Positions 1 through 5,693 of a stretch of 6,491 nucleotides of DNA are shown piece by piece; the first letter of the stretch is position 1, and every line of letters begins with the position of its first letter. Where the stretch lies: contig JAQBQL010000030.1 in NCBI GenBank assembly GCA_028287035.1, forward strand, positions 1-6,491, written 5' to 3'. The notes below the pieces were generated by a model. That model had not been told where the DNA came from. It worked only from the letters and a program-made list of their open reading frames with translations, and did no database searches. The DNA comes from Labilithrix sp. GTDB taxonomy: Bacteria > Myxococcota > Polyangia > Polyangiales > Polyangiaceae. The translations under genes were made by a program, and so were the position numbers.

Positions 1-1418
1 ACATCGGCGCGCTGCCGTACCTGCTGAAGCGTCACGACGTGCCCGTGTGGGCGCCGCCGTATGCGCTCGGCCTCATCCGCGAGCGCCTCGGCGAGCACGA
101 GGTCCTCAAGCACGCGCGCCTCCACGAGACGAGGCCGCGCACGCCGTTCCACGTCGGCTCGTTCCGCGTCGAGCCCATTCGCGTCACGCACTCCATCGCC
201 GACGCCACCGCGCTCGCGATCACGACGGACGCGGGCATGTTCGTCCACAGCGGCGACTTCAAGGTCGACGACGACCCGCCCGACGGCGAGCACTTCGATC
301 TCGAGCGCCTCAGCGAGCTCGGTGACGCCGGGGTGACGCTCCTCATGAGCGACTCGACGAACATCGACGCCGAGGGGCCGACCGGCAACGAGATCGACGT
401 CGGCCACGTGCTGGAAGGCATGGTCGCCGATGCCACGGGGGCGGTGGTCGTCGCGATGTTCGCATCGAACATCCACCGCATGCGCCTGCTCGGGGACATC
501 GCGCGCAAGTACGGGCGGCGCATCGTGCTGCTCGGCCGCGGGGTCGGCACGCATGCGCGCGTCGCGCGGAACACCGGCTACCTCCCCTGGCCGGACGCGC
601 TCGTGTGGCCGCAGGCGTCGACGCGCGAGCTGCCGCGGTCGCGCATCCTCGCCATCGCCACGGGCTCGCAGGGCGAGACGAACGCCGCCCTCGCCAAGCT
701 GGCGCGCGGGGATCATCCGGCGCTCGAGGTCGGGCCCGGCGACCGCGTGATCCTCTCGGCGCGGACCATCCCCGGCAACGAGCCGGAGGTCCATGCGCTC
801 CTCGGCCAGCTCCTCCGCCGCGGGTGCGAGGTGCGGACGCGCCTCACCGATCGCGGGGTGCACGTCAGCGGGCACGCGCATCGTCCCGAGCAGCGCCGGA
901 TGATCGAGCTCGTTCGCCCGCGGTCCTTCGTGCCCGTGCACGGCACGACCCATCACCTGCGCCGCCACGGCGAGCTCGCGCGCGAGGCCGGCATCGCCGA
1001 CGTCTGCGTCGTGGAGAACGGCCGCGTCCTCGAGCTCGGGCCGGACGGCGTGCACGCGCGCGAGACGCTGCCGACTGGTCGCGTGCACGTGTTCGCCGGC
1101 CGCGCCATCGCGAAGACCACGCTCCGCGAGCGCGAGCTGCTGGCCGAGGAAGGCTTCGCGTCGTGCGCCGTGACGGTCGACACACGCGGCGCGTTGCTCG
1201 ACGTCGCGCTCGTGACGCGCGGCGTGCTCGACGAGGCCGAGTACCCCGAGGAGCTCGCGGAGGCGCGCGCCCAGGTGCGCCATGCCATTGCCGACCTCGA
1301 GCCCCACGCCGATGACAGCCGGGTCGCGGAGGCGGCGCGGCTCGCGGTGCGCCGCGCCTTCCAGCGGTCGCGCGGCAACAAACCCATGACGGTCGTGCAC
1401 GTGCGGAGGTCGACGTGA
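1..1418 (+). CDS. rnj: Ribonuclease J (metallo-beta-lactamase/beta-CASP RNase), 5' end cut off by window
   Basis: RNase J is a cytoplasmic zinc-dependent endo- and 5'-3' exoribonuclease that matures and degrades mRNA and rRNA. The open frame runs in from the edge (first full codon at base 3), so the N-terminus with the HxHxDH metal motif, about 70-80 residues judged from the usual ~555, lies outside. Visible in order are PYLLKRHDVPVWAPP (strongly RNase J-like), THSIADATALAI, HSGDFKVD with the metal-ligand Asp, SDSTN, FASNIHRM, SQGETNAAL, SARTIPGNE and HVSGHAHRPEQ. FVPVHGTTHHL follows, where the family usually has HGE. The C-terminal domain (VTRGVLDEAEY through RSRGNKPMTVVHV) is complete. GTG at 39 is an internal Val, not the start. 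The TGA at 1416 overlaps the next gene's GTG. Identification is firm; only the missing N-terminus limits it. Confidence 0.95.
   Translation, partial: IGALPYLLKRHDVPVWAPPYALGLIRERLGEHEVLKHARLHETRPRTPFHVGSFRVEPIRVTHSIADATALAITTDAGMFVHSGDFKVDDDPPDGEHFDLERLSELGDAGVTLLMSDSTNIDAEGPTGNEIDVGHVLEGMVADATGAVVVAMFASNIHRMRLLGDIARKYGRRIVLLGRGVGTHARVARNTGYLPWPDALVWPQASTRELPRSRILAIATGSQGETNAALAKLARGDHPALEVGPGDRVILSARTIPGNEPEVHALLGQLLRRGCEVRTRLTDRGVHVSGHAHRPEQRRMIELVRPRSFVPVHGTTHHLRRHGELAREAGIADVCVVENGRVLELGPDGVHARETLPTGRVHVFAGRAIAKTTLRERELLAEEGFASCAVTVDTRGALLDVALVTRGVLDEAEYPEELAEARAQVRHAIADLEPHADDSRVAEAARLAVRRAFQRSRGNKPMTVVHVRRST
1405..1409 (+). promoter_or_regulatory. Shine-Dalgarno GGAGG for the CHAD gene
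   Basis: A perfect GGAGG lies inside the last codons of the RNase J gene, 5 bases before the GTG at 1415. It decides the start of the downstream gene, and with the GTGA overlap it argues for translational coupling. Confidence 0.8.
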
Positions 1419-2362
1419 GCCATCAGCCCCGATCGCAGGACGGCGTCGCCGCGCCGCCCGCCGGTCCGTTCGTCGTGAAGAAGCTCCGGGAGTGCGACGC
1501 CGCGCTCGTGGCCGCGTTGCCGCGCGTGTCGACCCCCGACGACGACGAGGGCATCCACGATCTCCGTGTCGCGATCCGGCGGCTGCGCACGCTCCTCAAG
1601 ATGGCGCGCCCGCTGTTCGGGCGCTGGCACGCCGACGTGGTCCGGAAGGCGTTCGCCGAGGTCATGCGCGCGACCGGCGAGCTGCGTGACGAGGAGGTGC
1701 TGGAGGAGACGCTCGAGGGCGTCACCGACCGCAAGGACTTCAAGGCGTGGCTCGGGGGCCGCGCCGCGCGCGAGCGGGAGCTCCGGGAGAACGTGCTCGA
1801 TCGGATCCGGAACGGCGAGCTCGATCGCGCACGCCTGCTGCTGAAGGCGCTGCTCGTCTTTCCGTTCGATCCGGAGCGGAACGAGGATCTCTCGCGGTTC
1901 GCGCGCCGCACCGTGGAGCGCGCCCGGCGCGTCGTCGAGAAGGGCCGCGACGTGCCGCCCGAGGACACGGTCGGCCTCCACGATCTGCGGATCTGCTACA
2001 AGGAGCTGCGCTACTCGATCGAGCTGCTCGCCGAGGCGCTGCCGCTCGACGCGCGGGCGATGCTGGAGCCGGCGGTGGTCTTCCAGAAGCGGCTCGGCGA
2101 GATCCACGATGCGGACGTCGCCATCGAGGTCATCCGCCACGCGAAGGACCTCCCCGAGGCGGCGCGCTCCGCGGCGCTTGCCGGCCTGGCACGCACGCGG
2201 GCCAAGCGGCTCGCGAAGTACCTGCGGGAGCTCGACCCGCTCGGGGCGGCGCCGCCGCATCCGGGGCTGCTGCTGGCGCCGGAGCCGTCTCCGTCGGCCA
2301 TGGACCTCGAGATCGCGAGCGGCCCGGACCATCCCGGTAGGGACAGCGCGGGCCGCCGCTAG
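1415..2362 (+). CDS. CHAD-domain protein
   Basis: CHAD (conserved histidine alpha-helical domain) proteins are helical bundles with a basic, His-rich surface that binds polyphosphate; they often accompany CYTH enzymes or polyphosphate kinases. This 315-residue protein shows both halves of the fold. The first has HDLRVAIRRLRTLLK at residues 48-62 and GELRDEEVLEE near 88-98. The second has HDLRICYKELRYSIE at 189-203 and RLGEIHDADVAIEV at 226-239. The last ~40 residues (from about 275) are Pro/Ala-rich and probably disordered. There is no signal peptide, membrane segment or CYTH domain, so it is a stand-alone CHAD protein. The GTG start overlaps the RNase J stop by 4 bases and has GGAGG 5 bases upstream. 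Genes for polyP synthesis are not visible in the window. The family call is firm; the polyphosphate role here is inferred from the family. Confidence 0.92.
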   Translation: MSHQPRSQDGVAAPPAGPFVVKKLRECDAALVAALPRVSTPDDDEGIHDLRVAIRRLRTLLKMARPLFGRWHADVVRKAFAEVMRATGELRDEEVLEETLEGVTDRKDFKAWLGGRAARERELRENVLDRIRNGELDRARLLLKALLVFPFDPERNEDLSRFARRTVERARRVVEKGRDVPPEDTVGLHDLRICYKELRYSIELLAEALPLDARAMLEPAVVFQKRLGEIHDADVAIEVIRHAKDLPEAARSAALAGLARTRAKRLAKYLRELDPLGAAPPHPGLLLAPEPSPSAMDLEIASGPDHPGRDSAGRR

Positions 2363-2381
2363 GGATTTCATGCGCCCGTGC

Positions 2382-2411
2382 TTGACCCCCGTGGACCGGG
2401 CGGCCGATACT
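2382..2411 (+). promoter_or_regulatory. Probable sigma70-type promoter for the FHA-Nudix unit
   Basis: TTGACC (2382-2387) and GATACT (2406-2411) are separated by 18 bases and match the -35 and -10 consensus at 5/6 and 4/6 positions. They lie in the only gap (92 bases) between the CHAD stop and the FHA start. Transcription would begin near 2418 and give a leader of about 37 bases containing the Shine-Dalgarno. Found by eye; no expression evidence. Confidence 0.6.
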
Positions 2412-2442
2412 CCAGCCGGCGTGCCGCCGGGGCGGTCGGTCC

Positions 2443-2448
2443 AAGGAG
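2443..2448 (+). promoter_or_regulatory. Shine-Dalgarno AAGGAG that fixes the TTG start
   Basis: AAGGAG ends 6 bases before TTG at 2455. No ATG or GTG in the same frame lies close enough to compete, so this site makes the rare TTG the likely start and places the first zinc ribbon (ITCPKC) right at the N-terminus. Confidence 0.8.
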
Positions 2449-2454
2449 CTTCTC

Positions 2455-3537
2455 TTGATCACCTGTCCGAAGTGCAGCAAGGACAACCAAGACCACTACA
2501 AATTCTGTCTGGGTTGTGGCGCAGAGCTCCCTCGTGACGCGGCTCCCAAGCCGTTCGCTCCGCAGACCCCCTCCCACGGCGTGAAGGGCGCGGCCGCCGC
2601 GTCGTCTGCCGCAGGTACCGGCAGTGGTCCGGGGCCCGTGGCGATGCCTTCGTCTCCGGTGCCGGCAGCTCCGCCCGTGGCGGCGGCAGCCATCATGGGG
2701 AACGCCGGCGGGCCTCCCGGCGGGGGCAGCGCGCCGTCCGCCGTGACGGGCGGCGCCACCGTGACGTGCCCGCAGTGCGGCCATATCAACTCGCCTTCCA
2801 ACCTGTTCTGCGGGTCGTGCGGCTTCCGCGTCGGCGGCGGCGTCGCCAAGCCCGCGCCTGCGGCGAGCGTGCCGGCTGCCGCGAACGCCCATGCTCCCGC
2901 GGGGGCGCCGAGCGTGGTGCTCACCGCGCTCCGGGCGGACGGCACCGAGGCGGGCACGTTCGCCTTCCCGTCGACCAGCATCACGGTGGGCCGCGAGACC
3001 GGCGCCATCTTCGCGGGCGACAGCTACCTCTCGCCGCGCCACGCGACCTTCATCCAGAACGGGCAGAAGGTCACCGTGAAGGACGAGGCGTCGCTCAACG
3101 GCGTCTACAAGAAGCTCGTTCGCGACGTGCCCGTCGAGCTCCGTCCGCACGACATGTTCCGCATCGGGCAGGAGATCATCAAGTTCGAGCCGCTCGAGAC
3201 GATGGCGCCCACGCCGGACGGGGTCGAGCGCCTCGGCTCGCCGGCCAAGGGCTACGTCGGGCGCATCGCCCTCGTCATCGGCCGCGAGGTCACCGGCAAC
3301 GCCTTCCCGATCCCGGAGACAGGCGTGCATCTCGGGCGTGAGCGCGGCGACGTGCTCTTCCCCGAGGACGGCTACGTCTCGGGTCTCCACTGCCGGCTCA
3401 GCTGGGAGAACGGACGCCTGCTGCTCACCGATCTCGGCAGCTCGAACGGCTCCTTCATGCGCCTCCACGAGGAGACGGAAGTGAAGAGCGGCGACGTGCT
3501 CCTGATGGGCCAGCAGTTGTTCCGCGTGGCCGTCTGA
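2455..3537 (+). CDS. Double zinc-ribbon, double FHA-domain protein
   Basis: This is a 360-residue cytoplasmic adaptor-like protein. Zinc ribbon 1 has Cys 4, 7, 18 and 21 (CPKC...CLGC); zinc ribbon 2 has Cys 105, 108, 119 and 122 (CPQC...CGSC). They are joined by an Ala/Pro/Gly-rich linker (about 25-100), and a second such linker follows (about 126-152). FHA domain 1 (about 155-245) shows GRETG at 179, SPRH at 193-196 and LNGV at 214. FHA domain 2 (about 268-358) shows LGRERG at 293, SGLH at 309-312 and DLGSSNGSF at 326-334. FHA domains bind phosphothreonine, so the protein probably reads a Ser/Thr kinase signal; such proteins are common in Myxococcota. No kinase or phosphatase lies in the window. 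FHA2 keeps the fuller signature, while FHA1 lacks the GS before NG. Domain calls are firm; partner and process are unknown. Confidence 0.9.
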   Translation: MITCPKCSKDNQDHYKFCLGCGAELPRDAAPKPFAPQTPSHGVKGAAAASSAAGTGSGPGPVAMPSSPVPAAPPVAAAAIMGNAGGPPGGGSAPSAVTGGATVTCPQCGHINSPSNLFCGSCGFRVGGGVAKPAPAASVPAAANAHAPAGAPSVVLTALRADGTEAGTFAFPSTSITVGRETGAIFAGDSYLSPRHATFIQNGQKVTVKDEASLNGVYKKLVRDVPVELRPHDMFRIGQEIIKFEPLETMAPTPDGVERLGSPAKGYVGRIALVIGREVTGNAFPIPETGVHLGRERGDVLFPEDGYVSGLHCRLSWENGRLLLTDLGSSNGSFMRLHEETEVKSGDVLLMGQQLFRVAV

Positions 3538-3962
3538 TGAACGACGCTCGCGCAAGCGGGGGCCCTCCCGGGATGCGCACCATCCGGGTCGTGGCCGCCA
3601 TGCTCGAGCGCGACGGCAAGTACCTCATCACGCAGCGGCGCGCGTCGGCCGTGCTCCCGCTCATGTGGGAGTTTCCGGGCGGCCGCGTCGAGGCCGGCGA
3701 GACCGACCAGGCCGCGCTGAAGCGCGAGCTCCTGCACCGGCTCGGCGCCGGCATCGAGGTCGGCAAGCTGATCTCGTTCGTGAGCCATCCGTACGAGCAC
3801 TACGTGGTCGACCTGTTCCTCTACGAATGCAGCCTGTTGACCGACAGCCTGCATCCGGCCGCCGTCAGCGCCTTCAAGTGGGTCGCGAGCGGCGAGTTCG
3901 ACCAGTATCCGTTCACCCCGGCCGACGAGGCCTCGATGAACAAGCTGCTCGGCGTCGGCTGA
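3537..3962 (+). CDS. MutT-like Nudix protein with altered Nudix box
   Basis: This 141-residue protein has the MutT layout: RTIRVVAAMLERDGKYLITQRR at about 14-35, LMWEFPGG at 42-49, the Nudix box at 49-71 and a C-terminal PFTPADEASMNKLL as in 8-oxo-dGTP/CTP pyrophosphatases. Canonical enzymes hydrolyse nucleoside diphosphates linked to another group, using Glu-bound Mg2+. Here the box has G49, E55, R63 and E64 in place, but the EE pair of REUxEExGU is H67-R68 (bases 3735-3740), so activity may be lost or changed. The ATG overlaps the FHA stop by one base (TGATG). No Shine-Dalgarno is visible, so translation probably depends on coupling. An alternative start is Met13 at 3573. It shares the FHA promoter. 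The family call is firm, the substrate unknown. Confidence 0.88.
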   Translation: MNDARASGGPPGMRTIRVVAAMLERDGKYLITQRRASAVLPLMWEFPGGRVEAGETDQAALKRELLHRLGAGIEVGKLISFVSHPYEHYVVDLFLYECSLLTDSLHPAAVSAFKWVASGEFDQYPFTPADEASMNKLLGVG

Positions 3963-3989
3963 TCGGCCCGCGGCCGCGGCCGGGGGCGG

Positions 3990-4180
3990 CCGGAGTCGTT
4001 CGGATCCCTCACGGCCGGCAACGACCCCGGGGGCAGCCGGGTGCCGGAACTCGTTCGGATCCCTCACGGTCCGCAGCGACCCCGGGGGCAGCCGGGTGCC
4101 GGAACTCGTTCGGATCCCTCACGGTCCGCAGCAACCCCGGGGGCGGCGACGTGCCGAAACTCGTTCGGATCCCTGACGGT
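3990..4180 (+). repeat. Tandem array of four 55-base repeats after the Nudix gene
   Basis: Four copies of TCGTTCGGATCCCTCACGG (or a near variant) begin at 3996, 4051, 4106 and 4161, exactly 55 bases apart. Sequence between copies is nearly identical for the first three and drifts in the fourth (CTGAC instead of CTCAC). The spacer holds C- and G-runs (CCCCGGGGGCAGCCGGG) that can fold. Each copy can form a hairpin ending in TTCGG: 3990-4003 (CCGGA/TTCGG), 4044-4058, 4099-4113 (one bulged G each) and 4154-4168 (perfect CCGAA/TTCGG). The array starts 28 bases after the Nudix stop and reads in the sense of that gene. It fills most of the intergenic stretch 3963-4246, in which I see no gene. Confidence 0.9.
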
Positions 4181-4210
4181 CAGGCCCTCCCGACGCCGGC
4201 CGCGCGTAAA

Positions 4211-4235
4211 ACGTGAGGGATCCGAACGAATTCAC
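4211..4235 (-). repeat. Single inverted copy of the repeat after the downstream unknown gene
   Basis: Read on the - strand it gives TGAATTCGTTCGGATCCC followed by TCACGT, 12 bases beyond the TAG at 4247-4249. It faces copy 4 of the left array, and the two share at least CGTTCGGATCCCT as an inverted repeat around a gap of about 40 bases between convergent genes. The small hairpin here has four pairs (TGAA-TTCG-TTCG). A TTTT run follows on the - strand (4207-4211 region), the only such run beside any copy. Confidence 0.85.
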
Positions 4236-4246
4236 ACCCGTCGGGA

Positions 4247-4828
4247 CTACCGGGCCTTTGGCTCCCGCCGACCGTTCTCCACGCTACTCGTCAAGGCCTC
4301 GCGCAGCGTCTCCTGGAGCGTGACAGGTTCCCGCTCGTCGAGCCGTTCGACGACCAGTCGAACGGCCAACCTGGAAAGCGCAGCAAACACGCTACGGCTC
4401 GACCCGACGAGACCGTGGGCGGCATCTTCCACCGAGATCCTACCTTGGAGCCCGAGGGCGGCGGCTTCACCTGCAAGCGCGTCGACAACCGCGCCACCGT
4501 ATTCGTCGGGCAGCCCAACTCGTACCTGCTCGCAAGCGGCAGCGATGGTGTCGTCGAGCCGCGGGCCTTCGCTTCCGGTGATCACCGGAACGCGGATCTC
4601 GCAATCTGGTTGACCCACCTCATATCGAACGCCGAGCAACCCGTAGAGCGCGCGCGGCCCCATCGGCAACCAGACTTCGATGGCCACGAAGGCAGATGCC
4701 GTCACGCCGGCTCGCCTCGATGAGGACACGTGCCGCCGCAGGATCTGCTCGGCCCCGTAACGCGCAGCCGTCGCCTCGTCGCGCCAAAACCTGGCTCTTC
4801 CAAGCCCCACATCGATCAGCTTCTTCAT
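4247..4828 (-). CDS. Unknown protein with a possible EF-G domain IV-like region
   Basis: I do not recognise this 193-residue protein. No signal peptide or membrane segment is visible; the N-terminus (MKKLIDVGLGRARFWRDEAT) looks helical and basic. Residues 45-55 (SAFVAIEVWLP), 105-117 (GLPDEYGGAVVDA) and 129-151 (RISVEDAAHG, VGSSRSVF) recall in order and spacing the EF-G domain IV pattern (A.V.IE..P, IP.EY..AV, ..DG..H.VDSS..AF). No GTPase domain accompanies it. The resemblance is by eye and weak. ATG at 4828 was chosen because it opens a conventional N-terminus; a GTG at 4867 would add 13 residues. Neither has a clear Shine-Dalgarno. It lies 120 bases (81 from the GTG) after the upstream gene, probably in the same transcript. 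GC is lower than in the flanking genes, and it ends 12 bases before a repeat copy. Confidence 0.65.
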   Translation of the reverse strand: MKKLIDVGLGRARFWRDEATAARYGAEQILRRHVSSSRRAGVTASAFVAIEVWLPMGPRALYGLLGVRYEVGQPDCEIRVPVITGSEGPRLDDTIAAACEQVRVGLPDEYGGAVVDALAGEAAALGLQGRISVEDAAHGLVGSSRSVFAALSRLAVRLVVERLDEREPVTLQETLREALTSSVENGRREPKAR

Positions 4829-4948
4829 GGGAGACGGTTGACCTTCGTGCGTTTGGTCGAGCGTCACCGCGGAGCCTGCCTGGGTCCCGGCGAGGGCGCC
4901 ATCATGAACAGCCGCGACACCGCGCTCGTTCGGTCGCGGAGAGCCGAA

Positions 4949-5407
4949 TCACGCGATCTCGCGGACATCCGTGATGGCGAGCAGGTCTTGCATGAGGGAC
5001 CGCCACGCCGACTCGTACCGAGCGATCGTCATCGATACGTTCTCGGTGCGAAGCAGCCCCCGGCGGAGATGAGGGACGTACTTGCAGACGAGTGTGACGG
5101 TATCGGGGCCGCTTCGTGCAGCCACCACATCGATCTGGCCGTCGCCGAGAAACGTAAGATGCTCTTCGCGCGTACCGGCGGCGAGCTCGATGGATTCTTT
5201 CCAGGAGTCGACGAGGAACATCGCGTCGTCTTCCACGGAGATCACCGTCGGTCCGTAGCTGAGCCAAACGAGGCTCAGGAACTTCTTTCCCCGCGCAAGA
5301 ATCGCATTCATCACGGCTTCGCCGTCCAGGTGGCTGGCGTCAGGAAGCGGGACGCGCGCACCGTCTGAGGTGGGCTTCGCGGTGAAGCTGAGGTCGGCTC
5401 GTTCCAT
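4949..5407 (-). CDS. Hypothetical protein, function not recognised
   Basis: This 152-residue protein starts at ATG 5407 with a weak GAG 6 bases upstream. The frame stays open to an ATG at 5545 (198 residues), but those extra 46 residues look low in structure and that ATG directly abuts a repeat copy without a Shine-Dalgarno. A helical segment (EAVMNAILARGKKFLSLVW, about 30-48) is followed by a beta-rich middle (TVISVEDDAMFLVD, HLTFLGDGQIDVVAA, TVTLVCKYV, about 54-111) and a C-terminal helix (ARYESAWRSLMQDLLAI, about 129-145). There is one Cys, no signal peptide and no evident catalytic motif. The size and acidic alpha/beta build would suit a binding or immunity-type protein, but that is a guess. 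Codons mostly end in G or C, supporting real coding on this strand. It is probably cotranscribed with the downstream gene. Confidence 0.6.
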   Translation of the reverse strand: MERADLSFTAKPTSDGARVPLPDASHLDGEAVMNAILARGKKFLSLVWLSYGPTVISVEDDAMFLVDSWKESIELAAGTREEHLTFLGDGQIDVVAARSGPDTVTLVCKYVPHLRRGLLRTENVSMTIARYESAWRSLMQDLLAITDVREIA

Positions 5408-5507
5408 GGCAGTCTCGGAAGTGCGGTGGGAGGTCGGGCTCGGAGTCCCCTGCTCGGGCCACATTGCATACGTGCAGCGTCGCCGCGTACCGACCTCGGA
5501 CAGCCGG

Positions 5508-5524
5508 GGCTCAGCGACTGAGCC
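5508..5524 (-). other. Perfect 7-bp inverted repeat before the hypothetical gene
   Basis: GGCTCAG, three bases, then CTGAGCC. It lies about 100 bases upstream of the preferred start at 5407 and could be an operator or a leader hairpin. If the longer start at 5545 is used, it lies within the coding frame and may be incidental. Confidence 0.35.
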
Positions 5525-5548
5525 GAATGCTTCGTGCCCAATCATGAA

Positions 5549-5683
5549 GTAAGGGATCCGAACGACTTCAGCGCCCCCGCGCCCGCCCCGCCGTGCGGCA
5601 GACCGTGAGGGATCCGAACGAATTCAGGCCCCCCCCACCCTCCACGCTACGCGGCGAACCGTGAGGGATCCGAACGAATTCAG
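5549..5683 (-). repeat. Array of three repeat copies after the nickel transporter gene
   Basis: Cores GGATCC lie at 5554, 5610 and 5666, exactly 56 bases apart. On the - strand the copies nearest the transporter read TGAATTCGTTCGGATCCC then TCACGGT; the far copy is diverged (TGAAGTCG, CTTAC). The first copy begins 11 bases after the transporter stop. Unlike the left array, sequence between copies differs, but a GGT(C/T)(C/T)GC-type tail after the core recurs. Hairpins CTGAA/TTCGG with four-base loops (TTCG, TTCG, GTCG) sit at 5670-5683, 5614-5627 and 5558-5571. The stretch 5546-5693 contains nothing else I can identify. Confidence 0.88.
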
Positions 5684-5693
5684 GGGGACGCGG

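Noticed and set aside
953..2371. 472-codon open frame on the - strand opposite RNase J and CHAD
   Set aside because: Arg/Ala-rich shadow of two well-recognised + strand genes in high-GC DNA.
2368..3555. 395-codon open frame on the - strand opposite the FHA gene
   Set aside because: Antisense shadow; the + strand has clear zinc-ribbon and FHA motifs, a promoter and a Shine-Dalgarno.
3977..3992. CGGCC/GGCCG hairpin after the Nudix stop as an intrinsic terminator
   Set aside because: Short stem in very GC-rich DNA with no T-run after it; it overlaps the arm of the first repeat hairpin.
3990..4180. CRISPR array (regular ~20-base repeats with ~35-base spacers)
   Set aside because: The spacers are almost identical to each other, so this is a tandem repeat; no cas gene is present.
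3665..4216. 183-codon + strand frame running through the repeat array
   Set aside because: It overlaps the Nudix gene in another frame and then simply translates the tandem repeat.
4730..5368. 212-codon open frame on the + strand across the cassette
   Set aside because: It spans both - strand genes and the gap between them, with an Arg/His-rich antisense-like composition; the - strand frames have better coding character.
4211..5683. Cloning linker or adaptor contamination (GGATCC near GAATTC in several copies)
   Set aside because: Eight copies, diverged and strand-biased with constant spacing and natural spacers, are not what an adaptor would leave; some copies lack GAATTC.
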